A stretch of DNA of 64,000 bases from Thalassia testudinum. Taxonomy: Eukaryota > Streptophyta > Magnoliopsida > Alismatales > Hydrocharitaceae. The DNA lies in NCBI GenBank assembly GCA_037157565.1, contig JAZHRO010000055.1:45973001-46037000 (forward strand), read 5' to 3'. Under the pieces are notes generated by a model. That model searched no databases, was not told the origin of the DNA, and worked only from the letters and a program-made list of their open reading frames with translations. A program made the position numbers and the translations under genes. Positions within the stretch are counted from its first letter, which is position 1, and the number at the start of each line of letters is the position of its first letter. This document shows positions 11,139 to 22,410 of this stretch, in pieces.

Positions 11139-12327
11139 CTACTCCTTTGTTAATTTAGCATTGATAATCACATGGAGCGGTTTGTGTGGTCCTAAAAATT
11201 GATATTTCAGATTCTCAGGCAATGGTTTCAGTTCGAGCTGGGGCGGGTTGATGATTGAAGGTAAGGAAGATACTGATGACTCATCAAGGGGAAGAGGTTG
11301 TGAGTGAACAAAATCAATAACCTCTTTAGAAGATGGCGGGTTTGCCATAGAGGGTTGCAGGTCTAATTCATCATCAAAGGAGGAACTTTCAATTGCAGAC
11401 ACCATCATACAAGTTTCAATATTCACATTATTGTCCTCAAGTTCCTCGATAAATCCACAATCCTCAAATTTATTAATCGCCTTAAAAATATCCAATTTCA
11501 CTCGTCTATCCCCAAAGGCGATTTCCATGCTACCACTTTTACAGTTAATGTTGGCCTTAGCGGTAGCCAAGAATGGATGCCCCAGAATGATGGGTGTGTT
11601 CCTCAGATTTTCAGGTACATCCATGTTAAGGACAAGGAAATCTATATTAAAATAGAAATCCTTAACCTTAACAATAACATCTTCAATAACGCCTCACGGC
11701 TTTGTGACCGAACAATCCGCTAACTGCAGCGTTACTGAAGTCGGTCGAAGTTCACCTAATCTATACTTCTCGTAAAGAGAAGTCGGAATTAGGTTGATGG
11801 ATGCACCCAGATCCAGTAGTGCTCTATCAAAAGTGTAATCTTCGATGACACATGAAATCAACGGAGCACCTGGATCTCTATTTTTCTGAGGGAGGTGGTG
11901 TAGGATAGCAGAACTACCCTACTCGGAGAGTACCACCTTCCTCAGAATAGATTCTCTTGACTTACGCTTTTGTGTACATAAATCCTTTAAAAATCTCGCG
12001 TAAGCTGGTATATGCTTGATAGCGTCGAGGAGCGGGATATTGATCTTGACATTCTTGAAAATATTCAGAAGCTCCTCATTGCTATCAACAGCCTTCTTCT
12101 TCAGTAAAAGGAACATGAGTCAGATCTTTGGAATCAGGCTCCTAAGCCTTGATTTCTTCTCCAAAATTCTCCTTTCTCTTAGGTTCTTCAGGATTCGGTA
12201 AATCAGAATAGTGTGTTTGTGGATCCTGAGTTTGTTTACCACTCCTCAAGGTGATAGAATTTGCAGATGCATATGAGTTTGGGTCCTGGGGAGGGTTAGG
12301 AAAGATTGGAAGGGCTTCATTAGACAA
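11139..12327 (-). pseudogene. Gag C-terminus and aspartic protease region of M (broken)
   Basis: Minus strand. The linker near 12142-12327 is rich in Pro, Ser and Asn. It is followed by NVKINIPLLDAIKHIPAYARFLKDLC (11919-12116), typical of plant Athila polyproteins, and then the protease with active-site DLGAS near 11800 and PIILGHPFLATAKA in 11139-11624. The protease would cut the gag-pol precursor in the virus-like particle. Frame breaks near 12130 and 11930-11620 inactivate it. P has the homologous part as one ORF (18357-19625). Confidence 0.85.
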
Positions 12328-13833
12328 AAATTGTTAATGTGCAGAAGAAGAAGAGGAAGGACCCTGCTCAACCACCTAAGCATGTGCATGTAAGTTCCTC
12401 TGATTTCTGTATCCATGGGCTTGGTTGCCCGAATTTAGGATATTTCGCTGGTTGGGTACAGCTTGGGATGGTAGAGATCCGGGTTGACGAGAGTTAGCTA
12501 TGAGCCTGGTTTGCAAGTTATCCAGCGAGGTTTTCATTTGCTGCATGAGCTAGAGCATGGATCCTTGCATCTCTACCATTTGTCGGTTTAAATCAACCTG
12601 CTCTACGGGTTGACGGCCATTCCAAGCTGGCTGATTGACCTGATTCGAGGGCAACTGAGTATAAACATGACCTTGACCCATTGGTCGTTGTGGAGCATAA
12701 TTGCTGGGTTGGAATTGGGTTTGCTACCTCGAGTTTTTCCAGGAGAAGTTAGGGTGGTTTCTCCAACCCGAATTATAAGCATTAGAGTAGGGGTTGGATC
12801 TAACGTTCTCCTATACAGCACAAACATCCTCATAGGGTAAGGATGGAGAGAAAGAAAGGGAAGAATCAGAAAAACTGGGATCAAAGGCCCAAGTTTGGAA
12901 CCTGTGGGGTTCCGAAAAATGCTGGCTCGTAGGTTGAGCCGCATCAAGTTGATTCATGAACTCCCATCCAGAAGGAGCTCGCGAAGAATGGAATCCCGAA
13001 TTTTTGAATTGAGTGGATTGAGAGTTCATTGAATTTCCAGCCATCCACTCCTCCATTCTCTTAACAACCAAGTCCACCTTATCAAGTTTGTTACAAATCA
13101 ATTCCATATCGAATGAATGAGAGTCATGGACTTCAATAACATTCTATCTGGGTTGCTGAAACTGGTTAAAAGTATCCATGGAGGCATGATTGATTGAATT
13201 CTCGCTCATTTCCTCAAACAAATCGTGCACGCTATCTGCATCTTTGTTGAGGAAAGTGCCTCCGCAAGAAGCGTCCACGTGATTTCTGAGTTGCTCAGTC
13301 AACCAATGGTAGAAGATCTGCATGAATTGCCATTTTGGCACCTTGTGGTGTGGACACCTCCGCAATAGGTCCTAGAATCACTCCCAGGCCACATGAAACT
13401 GCTCCCCCGACTGCTGGGTAAACGTAGTGATAGCTCGTCTAAAAGCATTGGTACATTCGACAGGGAAGAATTTCTTCAGAAAGGCCGATTTCAACTCATT
13501 CCAAGTTGCAATTGGTCTTCTTATAGTCCTGTACCAATGAGCGACTTTATCCCTAATAGAGTGGGGGAAGAGCCTCATGATCATTTACTCCTCATTCACA
13601 TTTCATGCCATGGTGGTCTGGACCAAAGCAGTCAAGTCCTCCAAGTGCTAAAACAAGTCTTCAGAGCCAAGCCCATGGTAATGTTTGATCAAGCTTAACA
13701 CCTGGGGCTTGATTTCTATGTCTCCAGCCAGAATCTGGATGCCTGAACGTTCCTTGTAATTTGAAGGATCATAAAAATCCTTCAAGGTCTAAGTGCCCTG
13801 CATTCTTTAGAACTATTCCTGCATTCTCTGCAT
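12328..13833 (-). pseudogene. gag region of M (broken, 5' end missing)
   Basis: Minus-strand pieces 13378-13584, 13144-13365 and 12811-13107 carry the retrotransposon gag core: RLFPHSIRDKVAHWYRT, TWNELKSAFLKKFFPVE, then SGEQFHVAWERF-like and QIFYHWLTEQLRNHVDAS. Gag builds the particle that packages element RNA. Compared with P gag, the first 24 or so codons and the start codon are absent where P is inserted: the sequence goes from AAATGCAGAGAATGCAGG straight to leader sequence (25526 onward). Several stops break the frame. Confidence 0.85.
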
Positions 13834-14449
13834 TTGGGAGATGTGAACATGTTTACAATACTTAAGATGTCTATTTATGCATGTTTTTAAGCATAGGATT
13901 GCATTGCATGCTATAAATATTGCATAACATGCATCATCTTGCATTTAGACTAGTTTGAATAAAATGGAGGTTAATTGTCTCCTTTTATGTTCATGGACAA
14001 GGCAAACTTTTTATCGGGGCCTCGGATCGAAGATCAACCGTACAGATGTGATCAGGATGACGATTGGTGTTTAATGACTCCAAGATCGCCCTAATCAGGC
14101 ATCTGTAGCATCAGATAGATATTGGGGAACCCTAGAATATCAAGGGCCAAGATGGTGTGAATCTGCACTTCAAATGCAAATCCGACCGCACAGATGGATT
14201 CGGATCGACGATCGCAGCCTAATGGCGTAAAAATCGACTCAATCCGACAACCGTGGCGCCATCTACATCATCTAGAGGATGGACGGCCAAGATGGTGCCA
14301 TGTGGTGCCATCTTAGCCGTCCAACCGGCCCTCAAGACCTCCGCTGCCTCTCCAAAGAAGATCCAGCATGTGATTTGGGCCGTTGGATCTTGATCCAATG
14401 GCTGTGGATGCACATGCTTGATTTCATCTGCACGACTATTTGGACGACG

Positions 14450-14501
14450 TAGCGTAGCGGGTGAGCACCTTATCGCAAGGCGCTAGAGCGGGATCGATTC
14501 C
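14450..14501 (+). promoter_or_regulatory. tRNA-like internal Pol III promoter (A and B boxes) in the P LTR
   Basis: TAGCGTAGCGGGTGAGC (14450-14466) resembles a tRNA A box, and GGGATCGATTCC (14490-14501) a B box. The copy in the 3' LTR (24446-24462 and 24486-24497) reads TAGCACAGTGGGTGAGC and GGGATCGATTCC, closer to consensus. E and F have related pairs at the same LTR position. No full cloverleaf is evident. This is either a captured tRNA/SINE fragment or a convergent motif. Confidence 0.5.
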
Positions 14502-14852
14502 TCACGAGCGGGCAAGTGGCGTAGGTGAGCGTCGAATTGCGATCGAATGGCCTAGATCACCCGATAGCGCCCACGCGCTATTGCACGCGTGGCGAGGATG
14601 CGGCATCGCACGAGATGGGGCAATCAGCGTAGGCGGGCGAAGGTGCGATCTAAGCCGTCCGATCTCGCGCTCGGATGGCTGAGATCGGCTGGACGTGCGC
14701 GGGTGTTGAACGCGTGGGCAAGCGAGCGGGCGTGTGTGCACCGCCCACTACGCCCACGTTCAGACCTTTAGTGATGGTTTTATCCGTCACTAAAAGTCCT
14801 GAATTACTGTTTTAAGAGTTGTAATGACCAAATTGCCCCCACTCCTTGCAAC

Positions 14853-14860
14853 TATAAAAG
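14853..14860 (+). promoter_or_regulatory. TATA box of the P 5' LTR
   Basis: TATAAAAG followed by GAGACCCCCTCCATAC. It is at the same place in the 3' LTR (24850-24857) and, on the minus strand, in both M LTRs. Transcription probably starts 25-35 bases downstream. Confidence 0.65.
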
Positions 14861-15504
14861 GAGACCCCCTCCATACAAAATTCTCATCCCTTCATTCTCT
14901 TCTCTACCTCTCCAAAGTTCAAGAGAAGCTTATCCCACACCCAGGATGCTCCCCGTGAGATAAAGTCAAATTTTCGTCCCCCGTTCGGAAGCGGATCCCA
15001 CGACGACGACGACGTGCTGCCCCATTCCCGTTCTTCTGCTTTGTCCTCCTTTGTCTTGCTCCATCCTCCTTCGTCCAGGCGTCGTCCCGTCCGACTCATC
15101 CTCCAAGCGATCATCGAGGAGGATTACTTCTCTCTCCCATTCTTCTTTACAGCTTTCTAGTGTAGAATTTTCCTGCTTTCTAGTGTAATTCTTATTTAGT
15201 TTTATTGTATACACATTTTGAATTATTGAATGCATGTTTTCTTTCTCTCTCTCTCTCTATCCCTTTTGTTTAGTCTGATTGTTATTATGGCTTCATTGTA
15301 ATTACATCACCTCACATTTCAAGAAAAATTCTAAAAAGAATATAATTGCAAATATAGATCAACGTAGCCTCCCTGAGTTCGACCCGGGATTTCCATTCCG
15401 GTATAAATTTTACTTGTTGAACATGAGTTCTTCGCTTTCATACTACGACGGCAGGTTTTTCAAAAACCAAACACGTTAGCGTAGCAACCCGATGTTCAAC
15501 ATTT

Positions 15505-15522
15505 TGGCACCTTTGCTGGGGA
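15505..15522 (+). other. tRNA-Asp primer binding site of P
   Basis: TGGCACCTTTGCTGGGGA begins three bases after the LTR end (15501). It is a near match to TGGCGCCGTTGCCGGGGA, the complement of the 3' end of plant tRNA-Asp, which Athila-type elements use to prime minus-strand synthesis. Confidence 0.85.
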
Positions 15523-15663
15523 GGCAATGATTTCCGATCTTCTTTTCACATTTCTTGTACTTTATTATTTTCTAACTTGCTTTCTCTTATGTCTATTGTT
15601 TTGCAAAGACCTCCATCAGGGAATCAAGCGGTAGACTGGAGTAAAGTGCAGTTGAAGACAACT

Positions 15664-16704
15664 GTAAGTGCTCCCCATTCTTCCCCCCTCCATAGATTTC
15701 ATTTGCCACATTAAATCCAAATTCCAATTAACCTAGGTGTTTGCATAAATCCTAGGAATAGTTTGGTTGTTTGGATTCTCACTCACATTCATTCCACCCT
15801 CATTTATAAAACAAAAAAAAAAGAGATAATCTTGTGATGCAATTTTCAACAAACACACAACGTACACCCACATTCAAGGCACTTAACTGAATTGATTTGT
15901 TTCTACTCAACCGGGTTCTGATCTGTGGAACCGGTACACACAAAGCAACACATAAAAGAGTAGAAATCATTCTAGGTTAACCATCTTTGAGTGCCTAACT
16001 TAGTGGTGCATTTGTGGCCAGTTGTTTGAGTTGTTTGGGATGCACCACTCTACTTAAAATCAACTCATCAAGTAGCTCCTCCTTAGGGTTTTCAATCTAG
16101 GTCTATTCCAGGCACTTCACTTTCTTTCTGGTTTTAAAGGAAAATAATCTTAACCTGTGTTTGACAACTTGGTTTGCTTAGAAACTTGATTGCAATCCAC
16201 CTAATTTGAAACCCTAAAAGCTACTTAAGCAAGATTTGAACATTAAAATCCACGCATCACAAATAATCTTGCTTGAAAGCCCTTGTTGTGCATGCACTTA
16301 CACAAATCTCAATCAATCATTAAGGGCACAGCCCATTTTTAAAGGCCCATCACATTCCATAAGCACCACAATCCTAGGCCTTAATAAAATTGAGTAGACG
16401 TTGACCTTAAGGTCTAATTCGCTCTTTTGGGCCTAGTCTGATATTGTCTTTTATTGACCTACTTGTACTGATTAATCTGATGTCTATCAAGGGGAGTAGC
16501 GTCAAATGACCGCGGCTGGGGGGTACACTAGGAACCAGAGGTGAAAGCCGAAGGAAGAACCTTCTCCCCAGTCCCTCCTACTAACTGGTTGGATTGATCA
16601 GACGCAAGTTGAGTAAATCATTTACAATCTTAAGGCAGGTTTTGGGAGTCAGTAGATTCTTAGGCTACCCCACTTAAGGACAACCTTGTTTTGTTGTGCT
16701 GCAG
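15664..16704 (+). other. Putative leader intron of P
   Basis: A donor-like ACT|GTAAGTG (15664) follows the conserved box GTAGACTGGAGTAAAGTG. An acceptor-like run GTTTTGTTGTGCTGCAG ends at 16704, with GGTCCC after it. Matching donor and acceptor positions occur in M (25647-26678, minus), E (33088-34150) and F (54872-55864), with spans of 993-1063 bp. Splicing would join a short leader exon to sequence about 130 bases upstream of the gag start. Predicted from sequence only. Confidence 0.5.
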
Positions 16705-16832
16705 GGTCCCTATCCCCAGTCCTTCTGACCTTCTCCTAGTTTATGCTGGGAAGATGGTCATTGAATCCCTGATTGGAAGGACCATTAGAGTATTCTAGGA
16801 GGCACAAATTGGATTTTGGTCAAATTGATCCC

Positions 16833-18300
16833 ATGGCCGACCAACAGCCTCCTCTGCTTGGAAATCCACAGGAAGAATTTCGAAGGCAGCTGGAACAAAT
16901 GCAGAGAATGCAGGAATGGTTCCAGAGAATGTAGGGTGCTTAGCCCTTGAATGATTTTTATGATCCTTCAAATTACGAGGAACGTCTCGGCGTCTAGATT
17001 CCAGCCGGTGACGTAGAAATCAAGCCCCAGGTGTTAAGCCTGATCAAACATTATCATGGGCTTGGCTCCAAAGATCCGTTTCAGCACTTAGAGGACTTAA
17101 CCACTTTGGTCCAGACCACCAAGGCACAAAACATAAACGAGGAGCAAATGATCATGAGGCTCTTGCCCCACTCTCTTAGGGATAAGGCCGCGCATTGGTA
17201 TAGGACAATAGGAAGACCAATTACAACTTGGAATGAGTTGAAATCGGCCTTTCTGAAGAAATTCTTCCCAGTCGAACGTACCAATGCTTTGAGACAAGCA
17301 ATCACTACCTTTACCCAGCGGTCGGGGGAGCAGTTTCATGTGGCCTGGGAGCGATTCCAGGACCTATTGCAGAGGTGTCCACACCACGAGGTGCTGAAAT
17401 GGCAACTCGTGCAGATCTTCTATCATGGGTTGACTAAGCAACTCAGAAATCATGTAGATGCTTCTTGCGGAGGCAATTTCCTCAATAAAGATGCAAATAG
17501 TGCACATGACTTATTTAAGGAAATGAATGAGAATTCAATCAATCATGCCTCCATGGATACATTTAACTGGTCCCAGCAGCCGAGATCAAATGTCAATGAA
17601 GTCCATGACTCTCATTCATTTGATAAGGAATTGATTTGTAACAAACTTGATAAGGTGGACTTGGTTGCTAAGAGAATGGAAGAGTGGATGGCTGGCAATT
17701 CCATGAAAAACTCTCGATCTACTAAATCCCAAAATTCGGGATTCCATTCTTCACGCGCTCCTTTGGGATGGGAGTTCGTGAATCAACTTGATGTGGCTCA
17801 ACCTGTGAGCCAGCATTTTTCGGAACCCCATGGGTTCCAAATTGGGGCCTTTGATCCCAGTTTTTCTTATGCTTCCCTTTCTCTCTCCATTCTCACCCTA
17901 TGAGGATGTCTGTGCTGCACAAGAGAATGTTAGATCCAACCCCTACTCTAATGCTTATAATCTGGGTTGGAGAAACCACCCTAACTTCTCTTGGAAAAAC
18001 CCAGGGCAACATACCAAATTCCAACCCGGCAACTATGCTCCGCAATGACCAATGGGTCAGGGTCATGTATAAACTCAGTTGCCTCCAAATTAGGTCAATC
18101 AGTCAGCTTGGATTGCCCGTCAACCCACAGGGCAGGTTGATTTGAACCGACAAATGGTAGAGATGCAAGGATCCATGCTCCAGCTCAAGCAGCAAATGAA
18201 AACCTCGCTGGACAACTTGCAATCCGAGGTCATTGATAACTCTTGTCAACCTGGATCTCTACCATCCCAACCCGTACCCAACCCGTGAAATATTATGAAT
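16833..18300 (+). pseudogene. gag region of P (broken)
   Basis: An ATG at 16833 opens MADQQPPLLGNPQEEFRRQL and runs 33 codons to an in-frame TAG (16932-16934). A second stop follows (TAG near 16996). The main gag block is the 290-codon ORF at 17031-17903, with RLLPHSLRDKAAHWYRT, TWNELKSAFLKKFFPVE, FTQRSGEQFHVAWERFQDLL and FYHGLTKQLRNHVDASCGG. The frame shifts near 17885 and continues in the +1 frame to about 18048 (RNHPNFSWKNPGQ). No CCHC zinc knuckle was recognised. Gag is the structural protein of the cytoplasmic particle. The start was chosen because M and P align from here and the leader acceptor lies just upstream. Confidence 0.88.
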
Positions 18301-18356
18301 TCGGGCAATCAAGCCCATGGGTATGGAATTAGAGGGACCCACACACACATGCTTAG

Positions 18357-19625
18357 GTGGTTGAGCAGGGTTCCTCATCTTCTTCTTCTTCTGTAAATCA
18401 ACAATTCATGGCTAATCAAGCCCCTCCAATCTTTCCTAACCCTCCCCAAGACCCAAATTCTTATGCATCTGCAAATTCTATCACCTTGAGGGGTGGTAAG
18501 CAGACTCAGGATCCACAACCACACTATTCTAATCTTTTGAATCCTGAAGAACATGAGGAGAGAGAGGAGAATTCTGGAGGAGAAATCAAGGCTCAAGAAC
18601 CTAATTCCAAAGATCTGACTCATGTTCCTTTTCCTGAAGCCTTTACCAAATCAAAGAAGAAGTCTGTTGATAGCAATGAGGAGCTTCTGAATCTATTTAA
18701 GAATGTTGAGATCAATATCCCACTACTTGATGCTATCAAGCACATACCGGCTTACGCAAGATTTTTAAAGGAATTATGTACACAAAAGCGTAAGTCGAGA
18801 GAATCTGTTCTGAGGAAGGTGGTACTCTCCGAGCAGGCTAGTTCTGTTATCCTGCACCACCTCCCTCAGAAAAAGAGAGATCTAGGTGCTCCGTTGATTT
18901 CTTACATCATTGGAGATTACACATTTGATAGAGCACTTTTGGATCTGGGTGCATCCATCAACCTAATTCTGACTTCTCTTTACGAGAAGTTTGTGTTAGG
19001 TGAACTTCAGCCAACTTCAGTAACGCTACAGTTAGCGGACCACTCGGTCACAAATCTGCGAGGCGTTATTGAAGATGTTATAGTCAAGGTCAAGGATTTC
19101 TATTTTCTTGTAGATTTCCTTGTCCTTCACATGGATGTACCTGCTAATCGAAGGAACACGCCCATCATTCTGGGGCATCCGTTCCTGGCTACCGCTAAGG
19201 CCAACATTAATTGTGAAAGTGGTAGCATGGAAATCGCCTTTGGCGATCAACGAATGAAATTGGATATTTTTAAGGCGATCAATAAATTTGGGGATTGTGG
19301 ATTTATTAAGAAACTTGATGAGGATAATGAAAACATTGAAACATGTTTGATGGTTTCTTCAATTGAAAGTTCCTCCTTGGATGACAAATTCGACCCGCAA
19401 CCCTCTATGGCTGACCTGCCATCTTCTGAAGAGGTTATTGATTTTGTTCACTCACAACCTCTTCCTCTTGTTGAATCTTTAGCATCTACCCTACCATCAA
19501 TCATCAACCTGCCCCAGCTTGAATTGAAACCATTGCCTGAGAATTTGAAATATCAATTTTTAGGACCTCAGAAGATGCTCCCTGTGATTATCAGTGCTAA
19601 ATTGACAAAAGGAGTAAGAGATTAA
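18357..19625 (+). pseudogene. Gag C-terminal linker and aspartic protease region of P
   Basis: An uninterrupted 422-codon ORF. Residues 1-90 are low complexity, rich in Ser, Asn and Pro (PIFPNPPQDPNSYASANSIT). Residues 110-155 carry the Athila-conserved INIPLLDAIKHIPAYARF. The protease active site is D195-L-G-A-S, followed by L in place of the usual M/L-P (INLIL), then TPIILGHPFLATAKANI near 265-285. The C-terminus (LKPLPENLKYQFLG) is the protease-RT connection of this lineage. The ORF is a fragment of the polyprotein. Its upstream gag and downstream RT are out of frame or separated by stops (19623-19785), so it is counted with the broken pol. Confidence 0.85.
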
Positions 19626-19785
19626 ATTGATCAAGGTCCTGAAGGAACATAAGGGGGCAATTGGTTGGACCATTCATGATCTCAGGGGGATCGAGCCATC
19701 TTACTGTAATCATAGAATATTCTTGGAAGATGGATCCCGCCCTTCCTGCCAAATGTAGAGGAGATTGAATCCAAATATGTGAGAA

Positions 19786-20508
19786 GTGGTCAATAAGGAA
19801 ATCATCAAGTGGCTTGATGCAGGAATTATTTATCTAATCTCTGATAGTCCCTGGGTAAGTCCTGTACAGATTGTTCCGAAGAAAGCCGGGATTACCGTTG
19901 TGACTAATGGGAGAGGAGAATTTATCATAACTCGTTCAGCTTCCTTTTGGAGGGTTTGTAATGATTATAGGAAGCTGAACGCAGCCACTAAAAAGGATCA
20001 TTTTCCCCTGCCTTTCATCGATCAAATCTTGGAAAGATTAGTCGGGCAGAAGTACTTCTGTTTTCTTGATGGCTACTCGGGATACAACCAAGTTCCTATC
20101 CATCCCGAGGGTCAGGAAGAAACTACTTTCACCTGTCCCTACGGAACCTTTGCTTTTCATAGGATGCCTTTCGGGTTATGCAATGCACCTGCGACTTTTC
20201 AAACGTGTATGCTAGCCATATTTTCTGACATGGTGGGAGAGTTTATGGAAGTCTTCATGGATGATTTCTCTGTTTTCGGAGAATCATTTGACTCTTGTTT
20301 GGCTAATCTGGAAATGATTCTTAAGCGATGTATCAAAACACGATTAGTCCTTAGTTGGGAAAAGAGTCATTTCATGACCCAAGAAGGCATCATTTTGGGT
20401 CATGTAATCTCTGAATGGGGAATTGAAGTGGATAAAGCTAAGGTTGATGCTATCGCTAAACTTCCTCCTCCCACATCTGTTAAACAAATCTGATCATTTC
20501 TTGGCCAT
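19786..20508 (+). pseudogene. Reverse transcriptase region of P pol
   Basis: ORF 19786-20493 encodes 235 residues: WVSPVQIVPKKAG (22-35), the fingers motif NDYRKLN, DHFPLPFIDQILERL, FLDGYSGYNQV with catalytic D95, MPFGLCNAPATF, and FMDDFSVF with D159-D160, the polymerase box. All three catalytic Asp residues are present. A TGA at 20491-20493 interrupts VKQI*SFLGHVGFY. RT N-terminal sequence before 19786 is cut by stops. It copies element RNA into DNA in particles. Similar to M 10363-11137. Confidence 0.9.
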
Positions 20509-20961
20509 GTGGGATTCTATCAAAGATTCATCAAGGATTTCTCGAAGGCTGCTCGTCCCTTGAGCAATCTTCTTGCCAAAGGAACACCGTTTGTTTTTGA
20601 CGAATCAAGCCGAAAGGCATTTGATTTCCTGAAAATGATAGTCACCTGTGCTCCAATTTTGCAACCACCAATTTGGACAGCCCCTTTTGAGATCATGACC
20701 GACGCTTCTGATTATGCGGTCAGGGCTATCTTGGGTCAGAAAATTGATAGAAAGCCCTCTGTCATCTACTACACTAGTACAACTCTGGATGAAGCCCAGA
20801 GGAATTACACTATTATTGAAAAGGAATTACTAGCTGTAGTGTTCACTTTGGAAAATTTTAGGGCTTATCTCTTAGGGTCTCATGTTATCATCTATACCGA
20901 CCACTCGACCTTGAGACATCTCTTGGCCAAAAAGGATGCTAAACCCTGGCTTATTCGTTAG
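20509..20961 (+). pseudogene. RNase H region of P pol
   Basis: 150 codons. Residues 1-20 finish the RT thumb (GFYQRFIKDFSKAARPLSNL). RNase H follows with MTDASDY (D65), IEKELLAVV (E106) and YTDHSTLRHLL (D131), so the catalytic acidic residues are visible. The frame ends at a TAG (20959-20961) inside WLIR*ILLLQEFDLEI and resumes beyond it. This domain removes the RNA strand from the RNA-DNA hybrid. The M counterpart has lost the Glu. Confidence 0.89.
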
Positions 20962-21018
20962 ATTCTTCTGCTTCAAGAATTTGATCTTGAAATCAAGGAT
21001 AAAATCGGGGTACAAAAT

Positions 21019-22410
21019 GTGGTAGCGGATCATTTGTCGAGACTCCTAGGTGATTCCTCTCATCCGGACATTCCGATTGTTGACACTTTTCTGGACAAAA
21101 CTATTCTTACAATTTTAGGTGTCCACGCCCCATGGTTTGCTGACATTGTTAACTATTTGGCCGTTGGTCAAATTCCCTATGATTGGACCAAGCAACAATA
21201 AGATAGACTCAAATCTGAGGCCAAATACTACTTCTGGGAGGACCCTGAGCTATACCGCATCGGCTCTGATCAGATTATTCGCCGATGTATACCGAAGAAT
21301 GAATTCAACAGTATACTCGAGTTCTGCCATGCATCTGGGTGTAGTGGACATTTCTCTGGGAAAAAGACGGCTACAAAAATCTTACAATTTGGCTTCTATT
21401 GGCCGTCTTTATTCAAGGATGCCCAGGATTTCTCACGGTCATGTTCTCGATGTCAGGCACTCGGGAGCATAACTAAGAGAGATATGATGCCCCTAAACCA
21501 AATTCTTCCTGTCAAAATTTTCGATGTTTTGGGCATCGATTTCATGGGACCCTTTCTCCCTTCATTTGGACATCAGTACATTCTTGTTGTTGTTGATTAT
21601 GTGTCTAAATGGATTGAGGCGATTCCCACCTGAACCAATGTCCACAAGGTGGTCATCGATTTTGTCAAGAAAAATATCTTCAGTGGGTTCGGGATTCTGA
21701 GGGCTATCATCAGTGATGGTGGAACTCATTTTACTAATGCCCAATTCCAGAATTTATTGGCCAAATACCACCAAATTTCCACACCTTACCAGCCCCAGAC
21801 GAATGGACAAGCCGAGATCTCCAATCGAGAGATTAAGAACATTCTGCAGAAAATGGTTAGGCCTAATCACAAGGACTGGACTCAAAAGCTTGAGGACGCT
21901 CTTTGGGCCTACCGTATGGCATATAAAATGCCCATCGGCATGTCTCCATTCTATTTGGTGCATGGAAAGTTTTGCCATCTACCTGTAGAGATTGAACACA
22001 GGGCATTCTGGGCAATCAAACAATGCAATTTAGATCTAAATTTAGCTGGGAAGACCAGGAAACTCCAACTATCTGAGTTGGAGGAGCTTAGAAATGATGC
22101 ATATGAGAATGCCAAGATCTACAAGGCTCAGACCAAAGTTCTACATGATCAACTGATTTCCCACAAGAGCTTTGAGCCAAACCAAAAGGTCTGGTTATTC
22201 AATTCTAAACTTAAGCTCTTTCCTGGCAAACTTAGATCTAAATGGAATGACCCATTCATAATTGACCAGATTTTTTCAAATGGAGTCGTTCAAATTTCTG
22301 ACCCAAAGATGGGTAACACATTTAAAGTCAATAGTCAATGTCTGAAGTCTGTTATTGACTGTATTCTTCCTGAACCCGTCTCAGACACAGTTGCCCTAGC
22401 CATTCTGTGA
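21019..22410 (+). pseudogene. Integrase region of P pol
   Basis: VADHLSRLLGDSSHPD (21019) links RNase H to integrase. A TAA (21199-21201) interrupts. The zinc-binding HHCC segment at about 21328-21460 has both His (HASGC.GHFSGKK) and both Cys (SCSRCQ). The core has [12 protein letters not shown] (first Asp), then a TGA at 21631-21633, then ISDGGTHFTN (second Asp) and NGQAEISNREIK (Glu) within ORF 21649-22410. The C-terminus has KVWLFNSKLKLFPGKLRSKWNDPF. Relative to M, three codons (GVN) are deleted in frame after LLAKY. No chromodomain is apparent, as expected for the Athila/Tat branch. Confidence 0.9.

Larger units (their letters stand above)
13839..15501 (+). repeat. 5' LTR of element P
   Basis: Starts (T)GATGTGAACATG and ends GTTCAACA, matching 23833-25520. 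It contains tRNA-like A and B boxes (14450-14501), a palindrome near 14767-14795, TATAAAAG at 14853-14860 followed by a CCCCCTCC stretch, a CT repeat (15243-15262), and near the end the family signature CCCTGAGTTCGACC.GG. Confidence 0.93.
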
